Assembly (NCBI RefSeq): GCF_902459555.1
Contig: NZ_CABPSM010000005.1
Coordinates: 62,001 to 126,000 of the forward strand
Direction of reading: 5' to 3'
Origin: Pandoraea horticolens
GTDB taxonomy: Bacteria > Pseudomonadota > Gammaproteobacteria > Burkholderiales > Burkholderiaceae
DNA length: 64,000 bases
Within the stretch, counting starts at the first letter, position 1, and every line of letters begins with the position of its first letter. Positions 18,608 through 26,826 of the stretch are shown here, piece after piece. The notes beneath the pieces are model-generated. The model ran no database searches. It saw only the letters and a list, made by a program, of their open reading frames with translations, and was not told where the DNA came from. The translations under genes were made by a program, and so were the position numbers.

Positions 18608-19879
18608 ATGAATGATACAAACTATCAACATGGCATGATCGATACCCTCAACAAGGGTTTGGGTGCGTTGAATGCCCCGCTTGCGCCGTCTGCAACGGCC
18701 GGATTGGGCTGGAATTTGCTCAACGAAGACCTGAGTCTTCCGACCGCCGTGCTCTATGAAGACAAGATTCGTCACAACCTCGCGTGGATGCAGCGGTTCG
18801 TTCATGAGTACGGTGTGAAGCTCGCGCCGCACGGCAAGACGACGATGGCGCCGAAGCTGTTCCGCCGTCAGCTCGACGGTGGTGCGTGGGGCATCACGCT
18901 TGCCACGGCGCAGCAGACCAATGCGGCGTATCACCACGGTGTGCGACGCATCCTCATGGCGAACCAGCTCGTCGGCAAGCGCAACATGGCGGTGATCGCC
19001 GATCTGCTGAAAGACCCAGATTTCGAGTTCTTCTGCCTGGTGGACTCTGCCGCTGCGGTGGCGCATCTGGGCGAGTTCTTCCGCGCGCGCGGTCAGCCGA
19101 TTCAAGTCCTGATCGAACTGGGCGTGACGGGCGGACGTACCGGCGTGCGCGACGCCGCGCAGCAGCAAGCCGTGCTCGACGCGCTGACGCAGTACCACGA
19201 CGCCGTCAAGCTGGCAGGCGTGGAAGTCTATGAAGGCGTGCTCAGCACCGAGACGGACATTCGTGCGTTCCTGCAACGTGCGGTGAGCATGACGCGCGAG
19301 CTGGTCGCGGCGGGTCGCATTGAGCGCAGCCCGGCGGTACTCTCCGGCGCGGGTTCGGCGTGGTACGACGTGGTCGCGGACGAGTTTGCGCACAAGGACG
19401 TGGGCACGGCGCTCGACGTAGTTCTGCGTCCCGGCTGCTACCTCACGCACGATGTCGGCATCTACAAGGCCGCGCAGGCGCAGATCGCCACACGTAACCC
19501 GATCGCGAAGCAAATGCGCTCGCAACTGCAACCGGCGCTGCAACTCTGGGCGTACGTGCAGTCGATCCCCGAACCGGAGCGCGCCATCATTGCCCTCGGC
19601 AAGCGCGATGCGGCGTTCGATGCGGGCATGCCGGAGCCGGCGCAACAGTTCCGTCCGGGGCAGAGCAAGACACCGAAGGCGACGCCCGCGCACTGGGAAA
19701 TCACCGGCATGATGGATCAGCACGCGTACCTGCGCATTGCGCCGGGCGACGATGTCCGCGTCGGCGACATGATCGCGTTCGACATTTCGCATCCGTGCCT
19801 CACGTTCGACAAATGGCGTCATCTACCGGTCGTCGACAGCGACTACAACGTCATCGAGATCGTACAGACGTTCTTCTGA
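18608..19879 (+). CDS. Amino acid deaminase, D-serine/D-threonine dehydratase-like (DSD1 / alanine-racemase fold)
   Basis: PLP enzyme of 423 residues with the alanine-racemase-type barrel. Lys77 in KLAPHGKTTMAPKL is the expected cofactor lysine. The C-terminal DISHPCLTFDKW motif supplies His and Cys residues that bind zinc in eukaryotic-type D-serine dehydratases. Such enzymes turn D-serine or D-threonine into the 2-oxoacid and ammonia. The ATG at 18608 follows GTGGAGG; an in-frame start 21 bases upstream is less well placed. The gene diverges from the RpiR/D-aminoacylase operon and ends at a terminator. Confidence 0.9.
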   Translation: MNDTNYQHGMIDTLNKGLGALNAPLAPSATAGLGWNLLNEDLSLPTAVLYEDKIRHNLAWMQRFVHEYGVKLAPHGKTTMAPKLFRRQLDGGAWGITLATAQQTNAAYHHGVRRILMANQLVGKRNMAVIADLLKDPDFEFFCLVDSAAAVAHLGEFFRARGQPIQVLIELGVTGGRTGVRDAAQQQAVLDALTQYHDAVKLAGVEVYEGVLSTETDIRAFLQRAVSMTRELVAAGRIERSPAVLSGAGSAWYDVVADEFAHKDVGTALDVVLRPGCYLTHDVGIYKAAQAQIATRNPIAKQMRSQLQPALQLWAYVQSIPEPERAIIALGKRDAAFDAGMPEPAQQFRPGQSKTPKATPAHWEITGMMDQHAYLRIAPGDDVRVGDMIAFDISHPCLTFDKWRHLPVVDSDYNVIEIVQTFF

Positions 19880-19929
19880 ATGCCGGCGCGTTTGAAACGC
19901 GAAATTCGCAGACTCTGCCCCAAATGAAG

Positions 19930-19953
19930 AGCCGCCCGATGGGCGGCTTTTTT
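19930..19953 (+). terminator. Rho-independent terminator
   Basis: An 8-bp GC-rich stem (AGCCGCCC at 19930-19937 with 19941-19948), three-base loop and T run to 19953 follow the amino-acid deaminase gene. Confidence 0.92.
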
Positions 19954-19982
19954 CGTCTCACGGCGCCGTCGCATGCACACGC

Positions 19983-20543
19983 TTACGATTGGCTTCTCGA
20001 CGCACGTTTGCGCGGTGCCGCGACCGGCACGGGCGGGGCCTGTTCGGTCGGGGCGGCAGCGGTTCGTCGTTTGGTCTCGCCACTGGCCTTCTCGACCGGC
20101 TCGGCCTCTTTCGCCCGGGTCGCCACCGCCTTGAACTGCGCCTCGAGATGACTAAGCGCGCTTTCCAGCGTTGCGATCTCGGTGGGTGTCATGCCTGCGA
20201 GCGCGTCGTCGAAAAAGGCTTGGCGGCGCGGCGTCGCTTCGTCGTACACGCTCATGCCTGCCGCGGTGAGCGTGACGTTCGTGAGGCGATTGTCCTGCGG
20301 ATCCGTCGCGCGCGAGAGCCAGCCGAGCGCTTCCATCGACTGCAACTGACGCGTGAGCGACGCGGGGTCGAGCCGGCAGTGTTCTGCAAGAAACTTCTGC
20401 GAACAGGTGCCACGTTCTGCCAGCGCGAGAATGATTCGCCAGCGTGGCAGAGGGTGACCGACCTGCGCGTCGAACGCGAGCATCATCGCCCGATACGTCA
20501 GGCTGAGTTGCTGGATGACGTTACGTTTCAGTGGTATAGGCAT
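19983..20543 (-). CDS. MarR family transcriptional regulator
   Basis: Winged-helix repressor of 186 residues. The DNA-binding core is around residues 30-100 (SQKFLAEHCRLDPASLTRQLQSM, then the wing with DPQDNRLTNVTLT). A low-complexity tail rich in Ala, Pro, Lys and Arg (about 145-186) extends beyond the usual MarR length. The gene follows the multidrug efflux gene by four bases on the same strand and is therefore its likely autoregulated partner. The palindromes upstream of the efflux gene are candidate operators. Confidence 0.9.
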   Translation of the reverse strand: MPIPLKRNVIQQLSLTYRAMMLAFDAQVGHPLPRWRIILALAERGTCSQKFLAEHCRLDPASLTRQLQSMEALGWLSRATDPQDNRLTNVTLTAAGMSVYDEATPRRQAFFDDALAGMTPTEIATLESALSHLEAQFKAVATRAKEAEPVEKASGETKRRTAAAPTEQAPPVPVAAPRKRASRSQS

Positions 20544-20547
20544 CGCG

Positions 20548-22143
20548 TCACTCCCCGGCTGGCGCCTGCGGCTTCGCGCCGCGCGTCAGACGAATGAGCG
20601 GCACGCGCCGCACAAACCACAGACCGGCAAGCGCGGCCGCGAGCGAGACCATCTGTCCGTTGTGAATGGCGGCAACGAGCGACGTGCGCGCCGATTCGAT
20701 GAACAGTGCGCCGTTCTGCCCCATGTGCGCGAGCGTCATCATGAAGTCGTTTTGCGCCTGGGTGTTCACGAGAATCTGCGGGTCGGAGAGTTGAGCGGTC
20801 CACTGCGTGCCCTCGCTGACGGCAAGGGCCTCCTTCACCCGCGCGGTGTAGCTGTGATTCACGAGCGTGCCGACGATGGCCGTGCCGAGCATCCCGCCGA
20901 TCATCCGCAGCGATTGCATGAGTGCGGTCGCAATGCCGAGATGCGCGCGCCCGGCGACTTCCTGCGCGAAGACAGTGAGGTTCGGCATGACGAAGCCGAG
21001 GCCAAGGCCGGCGAGCAGCATATAGGTCGCGATCAGACCGTGAGGTGTGCCGCGATGCGTGGTGACGACGCCTGCGCAAGCGAGCGCGAGCAGGAAGAAG
21101 CCGCCGTAGAGCATGACGTTCGGGTTCCGCAAGCGGGTGATGAGCCGGCCGTTCACGATGCTGCCCACGGTGATGCACACCACCATCGGTGTAATGAGCA
21201 GACCGGTTTCACGCGGCGAGAGTCCGAAACCGCCTTGCAGCATCAGCGGCGCGTAGAAGAGCACGCCGAACATGGCGAAGCCCGCGAACACGGACAGCAC
21301 GAAGAGCGGCGCCAGACTCTTGTCGCGGAACATCTCGAAGGGGAGGATCGGATGCGACGTGCGCCTCTCCCACCAGTAAAGTGCATACGACGAGACGACC
21401 AACACGACGAACAACGTCACCACGCCGCGCGAAAGACCGTCGGCGGGCAGCCATTCGACGAGCATCTGCAAACTGCCGAGCGCGGCGGTGATGAGAAGCG
21501 CGCCGAGCCAGTCGAGGCTCGCCTTGCCATGGCCTTCGGCGCGCATATGCGGCAGGTGGCGCGCGACGAACCAAAGGCCGAGCAGACCGACCGGCACGTT
21601 GACGTAGAAGACCGAGCGCCAGCCGTAGCCTTCGGTAAGGAAGCCGCCGAGCGAGGGGCCGATGGCGTTGGCGATACCGAATGCGGAACTGAGCATGACC
21701 TGCCAGCGCAGACGCACATGCGAATCGGGAAACAGTTCCGGGATGCAGGCGAACGCGGTACCGACGAGCATGCCGCCGCCGATGCCTTGCAAGGCCCGCG
21801 CGATGACGAGGAACGGCATGCTGGTGGCGGCGCCACACAGGACGGAGGCCGCCGTGAAGACGATGATGGCGGCGACGACGAACGGTTTGCGTCCGTAGAA
21901 ATCCCCGAGCCGGCCGAAGATCGGCACGGTGATGACGGAGGTCAGGAGATATGACGTTGCGACCCACGCGTAGTACTCGAACCCCTTGAGTTCCGCAACG
22001 ATGGTTGGCAATGCGGTGCCGACGACCGTCTGATCGAGCGCCACCATCATCGTGCAGAAACAAAGGCCGAGCATCGCCACGAGCGACTGCCGGAAGGGCA
22101 ATACCTGCCCCGCCGAATGCGGAGTACTGGGACTGGGAGCCAT
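20548..22143 (-). CDS. MFS multidrug efflux transporter, DHA2 (EmrB/QacA) family
   Basis: Fourteen-helix drug/proton antiporter of 531 residues in the inner membrane. Motif A appears as GRLGDFYGRKP near residue 80, motif C of antiporters as GPSLGGFLTEGYGWRSVFYVNVPVG near residue 160, and ALDQTVVGTALP in helix 1 marks the DHA2 family. Such pumps export lipophilic toxins and often need an EmrA-type partner, which is absent here. Transcription is probably controlled by the downstream marR through palindromes just upstream of the start. Confidence 0.93.
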   Translation of the reverse strand: MAPSPSTPHSAGQVLPFRQSLVAMLGLCFCTMMVALDQTVVGTALPTIVAELKGFEYYAWVATSYLLTSVITVPIFGRLGDFYGRKPFVVAAIIVFTAASVLCGAATSMPFLVIARALQGIGGGMLVGTAFACIPELFPDSHVRLRWQVMLSSAFGIANAIGPSLGGFLTEGYGWRSVFYVNVPVGLLGLWFVARHLPHMRAEGHGKASLDWLGALLITAALGSLQMLVEWLPADGLSRGVVTLFVVLVVSSYALYWWERRTSHPILPFEMFRDKSLAPLFVLSVFAGFAMFGVLFYAPLMLQGGFGLSPRETGLLITPMVVCITVGSIVNGRLITRLRNPNVMLYGGFFLLALACAGVVTTHRGTPHGLIATYMLLAGLGLGFVMPNLTVFAQEVAGRAHLGIATALMQSLRMIGGMLGTAIVGTLVNHSYTARVKEALAVSEGTQWTAQLSDPQILVNTQAQNDFMMTLAHMGQNGALFIESARTSLVAAIHNGQMVSLAAALAGLWFVRRVPLIRLTRGAKPQAPAGE

Positions 22144-22153
22144 TTTTTGGACG

Positions 22154-22175
22154 GATCAATGTTTGATCGGTCAAA
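22154..22175. promoter_or_regulatory. Overlapping palindromes, likely MarR operator
   Basis: GATCAA-TGT-TTGATC (22154-22168) overlaps TTTGA-TCGG-TCAAA (22162-22175), 11 to 32 bases upstream of the efflux gene start. The AT-rich symmetrical arms are of the size bound by MarR dimers. Binding by the MarR encoded at 19983-20543 is inferred from location. Confidence 0.55.
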
Positions 22176-22346
22176 TATTTTAGCACGTCAGGTGCGGGGG
22201 GCTTGCAAGCTGAGTTGTTAGTTGGGGGCAAAGCGGGGCGGGGTATCCCTCAGCCGCGGGGGAACGAGCCGAATTGAACTTTGAGCAAGTGCATACCACG
22301 CGCGTAGGTCAAGGTGACGACGGCTTGAATCCACAGCCAACAGCGG

Positions 22347-22577
22347 TCAGTCGAAAAACGCCATACCCTCGTACGGTCGCAGCCGACATTGGTCAAGTCG
22401 AGAAACATGGGTGCCCGCATGCACCTTTAGCCGACGGCCATCAAGGTCTAAAAAATAAAATGAACCACCTTCGCTCGAATTACTTTTCCACTCAATGACG
22501 CGAAGTGATCGCAGCTGTGCGGTTACTTTTTTAAAATCGCCCTGCCCGACCGAAAACGCGTAATGCTCGAGAGACAT
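22347..22577 (-). pseudogene. FosA-like glutathione transferase remnant (C-terminal half)
   Basis: The minus-strand frame reads HYAFSVGQGDF, then EGGSFYFLDLDGRRLKVHAG and RPYEGMAFFD. This matches the C-terminal half of fosfomycin-resistance FosA proteins of the glyoxalase superfamily, including the metal-binding Glu of the YFLDPDGHKLE/H-type segment, here replaced by Lys (RRLKVHAG). The N-terminal half (about 60 residues with the first metal ligand) is absent and I could not find it upstream in any frame. A small ORF remains, but the protein cannot form the normal active site. Base composition here is more AT-rich than in the neighbours. Confidence 0.72.
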
Positions 22578-22830
22578 CAAAAAATATCAACATGCCTCCT
22601 TGACTGCTTTGCATGGGTTTCGGTTTGTTGCTGACGGCACGCCTGCATGAACCACGCCCCCAGCGCCGAAAAGCGCTTCTCAAAACCCGGGGCCGCATGG
22701 AAGTTGGCGCCAGCACTACGCATGCCCCACATGCTACTGACAAAAACTGACGATCATATTTGTTACCCTTTGGGCCCACGAGGGAAAGGCACCCTCAGAT
22801 GCTTATCAATGCCGTAAGAGAAGGATTCTA

Positions 22831-23403
22831 ATGACACGTGCCGTTACTATTCTCACCGAGAATTTCTCAGATTGGGAAACAGCCCTGATCAACTCCACCG
22901 GTCGCGCCTACTACGGCTTCGATACACGCTTTGCGACCCCAGGGGGCACCCAGGTCACCTCCTCTGGAGGGATAATCGTCACTCCACACTTGGCGATCGA
23001 AGCCATACAGCTCGATGAACTCGACCTGCTAATCATATGTGGTGGTAGCCTTTGGCAGACCGATCAGGCCCCGAATATCACGGACCTGATTGTCGCGGCC
23101 CATGAAAGAGACATCATCCTCGCCGGCATTTGCGATGGTACCCGTGTGTTAGCACAATCGGGCGTCCTCGATAACCTGCGCCACACATCCAACTCGGCTG
23201 AGAACCTGTCGAAACTGAATTATGGTGGAGCGGCTTACTATCAGGATGTCCCCTATGCGATCGCCGATAAGCGCGTAATTACAGCCCCGGGTACCGCTCC
23301 GGTCAGTTTCATGGCTGAGATCTTATACACCTTGGGGATAGGTGACGAAAACCTCAAAGCCTACCTGGCAATGCACGCTGCCGAGCACTGCCGGTCCGCC
23401 TAG
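22831..23403 (+). CDS. DJ-1/PfpI family (type 1 glutamine amidotransferase-like) protein
   Basis: Cytosolic protein of 190 residues with the DJ-1/PfpI alpha/beta fold. The nucleophile elbow is AGICDGTRVLAQ, with Cys near residue 101, preceded by LLIICGGSLWQ. Members include proteases, glyoxalases and stress proteins; the reaction here is unknown. AAGAGAAGGA lies just before the ATG. Codon use is noticeably less GC-rich than in surrounding genes, and it sits between two decayed genes, which suggests acquired DNA. Confidence 0.85.
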   Translation: MTRAVTILTENFSDWETALINSTGRAYYGFDTRFATPGGTQVTSSGGIIVTPHLAIEAIQLDELDLLIICGGSLWQTDQAPNITDLIVAAHERDIILAGICDGTRVLAQSGVLDNLRHTSNSAENLSKLNYGGAAYYQDVPYAIADKRVITAPGTAPVSFMAEILYTLGIGDENLKAYLAMHAAEHCRSA

Positions 23404-23734
23404 ATATGGGTACTTCAGTGGCAGGCATCAGCCGCTGCAATCAGCTCCCGCTCAACTGGAGCGTATTTTCCGAGCGGCCCATGCGGCTATGAACGGATCC
23501 GCCCCAATAGCTGATCGCGCTGGCACAGCTGAAAATGGACTCGGTCCTGGATGAGCGGGGGGCCAGCGTCAACGGCTAACAGTTGCTCAACCGATAGAGG
23601 AACGCCATGGAAGAGATCGCATCGGCCAACCCAAATGTGCTTGAGCACGCGCGGCTAGGCGCGTTTGCGCCGCGATAGTCGACTCTAGTGCCAACCGTAC
23701 TTCCAGGAAGCCTTTCCCAGGGTCCGACATACCG
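23404..23734. other. Non-coding, decayed stretch
   Basis: About 330 bases between the DJ-1 family gene and the AraC-like remnant. Short frames are broken by stops and none resembles a known protein. A GC-rich inverted repeat CGCGGC...GCCGCG spans 23650-23674. I see no other feature. Confidence 0.4.
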
Positions 23735-24028
23735 ACCGACTTCGCGTACACAAAACGCTTCAACGCCGCACTCGGTGCGGGCTTTGAAAGTCCCGAGGCA
23801 TTTTGCAGCGCGTTCAGGCGGGCATTCGGTACGACGCCGAGTGCGCTCAGGAAGGAACCGAACTGGCAGGTCTGGAATGCGGTGTTCGCAATCCCTCACA
23901 TTTATCGCACCCCCAATACGACACCTCCAGAAGCATTGAGCTTCGCAATCTGCGGCGAGACTCACGAGGCCGTGGCGCCGAATGAGTTCGGCGTGCACGA
24001 GGTCGTCATTCCTGCCGGTCGTGGTTGA
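23735..24028 (+). pseudogene. AraC-family/GyrI-like regulator remnant
   Basis: The plus-strand frame reads KRFNAALGAGFESPEAFCSA, then FRRAFGTTPSALRKEPNWQV, the second half of an AraC-type double helix-turn-helix. It continues with TPPEALSFAICGETHEAVAP and NEFGVHEVVIPAGRG, which resembles the middle of a GyrI-like effector-binding domain, before a TGA at 24026-24028. The first helix-turn-helix, the beginning of the GyrI domain and its end are missing, so this is a gene fragment with at least one internal deletion. It abuts the promoter region of the helicase gene. Confidence 0.72.
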
Positions 24029-24164
24029 ACCTTTGGCGTTCGTGAATGGATCGAGAAAGGGCGTTGGGGACAAGGCATCGACGCCGATCCTTTTGACGAA
24101 GAGTCTCGCCGATGCAATCGGTTCGGTAACGGCTAGAATTACGGTTTTCGCCCCGACTACGTCC

Positions 24165-25610
24165 ATGTCTTTCGCCTCGCTTGGCCTGATCGATCCGTTG
24201 CTGCGCAATCTGCAGGAACTCAATTACCAGACACCTACGCCGGTGCAGGCCAAGGCGATTCCTGCTGTGCTCAGTGGCAAGGACGTTATGGCTGAAGCGC
24301 AGACAGGCACGGGCAAGACAGCCGGTTTTGCGCTGCCGCTGTTGCAGCGACTGGTGCAACACGGCCCTGCCGTCTCAAGCAACCGTGCGCGTGTTCTGGT
24401 GGTGGTGCCCACGCGTGAACTGGCTGAGCAAGTGCTGCAGAGCTTCGTCGCTTACGGCAAAGGCCTCGACTTACGATTTCTGGCCGCCTATGGCGGAGTG
24501 AGTCTCAACCCGCAGATGATGAAGTTGCGCAAAGGCGTGGATGTGCTCGTTGCCACGCCGGGCCGTTTGCTCGATCTCAACCGCCAGAACGCCGTGCAGT
24601 TCGATCAAGTACAAACGCTGGTGCTGGACGAAGCCGACCGCATGCTGGATCTGGGCTTTTCACGCGAACTCAACGCCGTCTTCGCGGCCTTGCCCGCTCA
24701 GCGCCAGACCCTGCTGTTCTCTGCCACGTTTACCGATGACATCCGCGCCATGGCGTCGAGCATTCTGCGCGGCCCGGTCAATATCAGCGTCAGCCCGCCC
24801 AATACCACGGCCAGCAAGGTCAAGCAGTGGGTGGTGACAGTGGATAAAAAGAACAAGCCCGACCTCTTCATGCACCTCGTGGCCGAGAACCACTGGCAGC
24901 ACGCGCTCGTGTTCGTCAAAACCCGCAACGGCGTAGATTACCTGGCAGCCATACTGGATGAAGCCGGTTATGCGGTCGACACCATCCATGGCGACAAACC
25001 GCAACCCGCGCGCTTGCGTGCGCTGAATCGCTTCAAGACGGGTGAAGTCCAGATGCTGGTCGCCACCGATGTGGCCGCGCGCGGGCTGGATATCGACGAC
25101 CTTCCACTAGTGATCAACGTCGATCTGCCGATCGTGGCGCAAGACTATGTACACCGTATCGGCCGCACCGGCCGCGCGGGCGCCAGCGGCGTGGCGGTGT
25201 CTCTCGTGTGTGCGGACGAAGCGCCGCAACTCGCCGCGATTGAAGCGCTGATCCGGCAAACGCTGCCCCGCGAAGAAGTGTCGGGTTTTGAAGCCGAGCA
25301 CCGCGTGCCGCAGACGAACGCGACAGGCCAGGTCATCAAGAAACCCAAGAAGCCGAAGAAGCCCAAAGTGCCGCAGGCTACGCCGGGCGGCGTGCCGGCG
25401 CCAAGCAAGCAACCGCGTCGTCAAAGTCGCGAGAGCAAACGCAAACCCGCCGTGCAGCGCACCGCAAACGCGAGTCAAACCGCAAGCGTATCCAACGGCA
25501 ACCCATTCGGTGCGAAAAAGCCGCGTAGCCAGCCTTCCAGCAAGCCGGCTACGGGTTCACGCAAGCCCGCTGGCAAACCTGCGGGTGGCCACAGCAGACG
25601 CCGCCCCTGA
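24165..25610 (+). CDS. rhlE: DEAD-box ATP-dependent RNA helicase, RhlE-like
   Basis: RNA-unwinding ATPase (481 residues) for RNA turnover and ribosome maturation. The Q-motif region FASLGLIDPLL...TPTPVQ is followed by Walker A AQTGTGKT (45-52), DEAD (155-158), SATF (motif III), ATDVAARGLDI (motif V) and HRIGRTGRAG (motif VI). The C-terminal hundred residues are Lys/Arg/Pro-rich and probably disordered and RNA-binding, typical of RhlE. An upstream in-frame start at 23982 would read through the AraC remnant and is rejected; the ATG at 24165 matches the family N-terminus. Confidence 0.94.
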   Translation: MSFASLGLIDPLLRNLQELNYQTPTPVQAKAIPAVLSGKDVMAEAQTGTGKTAGFALPLLQRLVQHGPAVSSNRARVLVVVPTRELAEQVLQSFVAYGKGLDLRFLAAYGGVSLNPQMMKLRKGVDVLVATPGRLLDLNRQNAVQFDQVQTLVLDEADRMLDLGFSRELNAVFAALPAQRQTLLFSATFTDDIRAMASSILRGPVNISVSPPNTTASKVKQWVVTVDKKNKPDLFMHLVAENHWQHALVFVKTRNGVDYLAAILDEAGYAVDTIHGDKPQPARLRALNRFKTGEVQMLVATDVAARGLDIDDLPLVINVDLPIVAQDYVHRIGRTGRAGASGVAVSLVCADEAPQLAAIEALIRQTLPREEVSGFEAEHRVPQTNATGQVIKKPKKPKKPKVPQATPGGVPAPSKQPRRQSRESKRKPAVQRTANASQTASVSNGNPFGAKKPRSQPSSKPATGSRKPAGKPAGGHSRRRP

Positions 25611-25657
25611 TCTGCGGGGCTGCGTCGTGCCAGCCGTGAGAATGCGCCCCCGCACCA

Positions 25658-26806
25658 CTACCGCGCCGCCAGTTGAAGTGCCAGTTCTCGATAGATGCCG
25701 CACGCGCCTTTGAGTTGATCGAGGGCGATCGATTCATCTATCGTGTGCGCGTCCTCCTCGTTGCCGGGCCCTAGCCCAATTGTCGGAATTCCGCGGCGGC
25801 CCGCAGACTCCGATCCATTGGTACAGAAACGCCATGTACCGAGACTGGCGACACGCCCCGCCGCCCGAACCGCGCGTCCCGCCGCCGACACCAGCGCATG
25901 GTCATCCGCCATCTGCCACGCGGGCAGCCATCGGAATGGCCGCGCGCAGCAACCGGTGAATGTCCTCACCTTGTCGCCTGTCACGGCGAGCGTGAAGCGC
26001 TCCAGTCCCGCCGCGTGCAGTCGCGATTCGATGGCAGCGAGTACGTCCTGCGATGTTTCGCCCGGCAACGTGCGCCGGTCGAAACGGATCGTCACCGCCG
26101 TCGGGATCATCGAGATCGACGGATACGGTGTCGATACGATGTCCGTCGGCACCAGCAACGCTTCTCCCAGCGACGAATGCGTCGGCAATTGCAGATCCTG
26201 CAAGGCGATCAGGGCCTGCGCAGCCGCGTGCAACGGATTCACGCCGCACTCGGGTGACGCCGCATGCGCGGGCGTGCCCTCGAACGTCAGCAGAATCTCC
26301 ATGCGCCCCTTCTGCCCCGACTTGATCTGCAACTTCGACGGCTCGCAGATGATGACGGCCGCTGGCGAACATCGATCAAGGACCGGTGCCAGTGCAAAGC
26401 CTTCGATCACCTCCTCCATCACACTGGCCGACACCGCGACGCGTTGCGTGAGGCGCCCCGTGGCCGCCGCCTGTGCGACTCCGCACATGGCCGCCGCGAT
26501 GCCTCCCTTCATGTCGGTGCTGCCGCGCCCGTAGAGCCGGCCATCGCGAATCTCGCCCCCGAAAGGCTCGACACTCCACTGGCCGACCACCGGCACGACA
26601 TCCATGTGGCCGTCGAACAGTACGGCAACATCGGTGCCTGCCGGCCCGATGAGGCCCAGCACCGAGCCGTTCTCGTCGCGATGGATCTCGTCGAAACCGA
26701 GATCCCCCATGCGCCGCTCCACCAGCGCCGCCATGCTTCCCTCGTCGCCCGAGAGGCTCGGCGTGCGCACCATTTCCTGCGTCAGGGCAATGACGTCGAT
26801 CGTCAT
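25658..26806 (-). CDS. M20 family metallohydrolase, YgeY/ArgE/DapE-like
   Basis: Zinc peptidase-type amidohydrolase of 382 residues. Metal-site motifs are LFDGHMDVVP (His and Asp), GRGSTDMKGG, and MEEVIEG with the catalytic and bridging Glu pair. The C-terminal His lies in DAHTIDES. The ATG at 26806 has GGGGAG upstream; one six codons earlier lacks a ribosome site. It is closest in pattern to YgeY, which in E. coli lies with diaminopropionate ammonia-lyase. The same pairing occurs here, since dpaL is 4 kb upstream on the same strand. The substrate is probably a small N-acyl or carbamoyl amino acid, by inference. Confidence 0.85.
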   Translation of the reverse strand: MTIDVIALTQEMVRTPSLSGDEGSMAALVERRMGDLGFDEIHRDENGSVLGLIGPAGTDVAVLFDGHMDVVPVVGQWSVEPFGGEIRDGRLYGRGSTDMKGGIAAAMCGVAQAAATGRLTQRVAVSASVMEEVIEGFALAPVLDRCSPAAVIICEPSKLQIKSGQKGRMEILLTFEGTPAHAASPECGVNPLHAAAQALIALQDLQLPTHSSLGEALLVPTDIVSTPYPSISMIPTAVTIRFDRRTLPGETSQDVLAAIESRLHAAGLERFTLAVTGDKVRTFTGCCARPFRWLPAWQMADDHALVSAAGRAVRAAGRVASLGTWRFCTNGSESAGRRGIPTIGLGPGNEEDAHTIDESIALDQLKGACGIYRELALQLAAR

Positions 26807-26826
26807 GTCGTTCCGGCTCCCCATGC

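Noticed and set aside
23982-24164. Longer N-terminus for the RNA helicase
   Set aside because: The extension reads through the AraC-like remnant and lacks helicase family similarity; the ATG at 24165 matches the normal N-terminus.
23576-24223. A 215-codon minus-strand frame
   Set aside because: It runs opposite to the AraC-like remnant and the start of the helicase gene, and has no recognisable domain or ribosome site.
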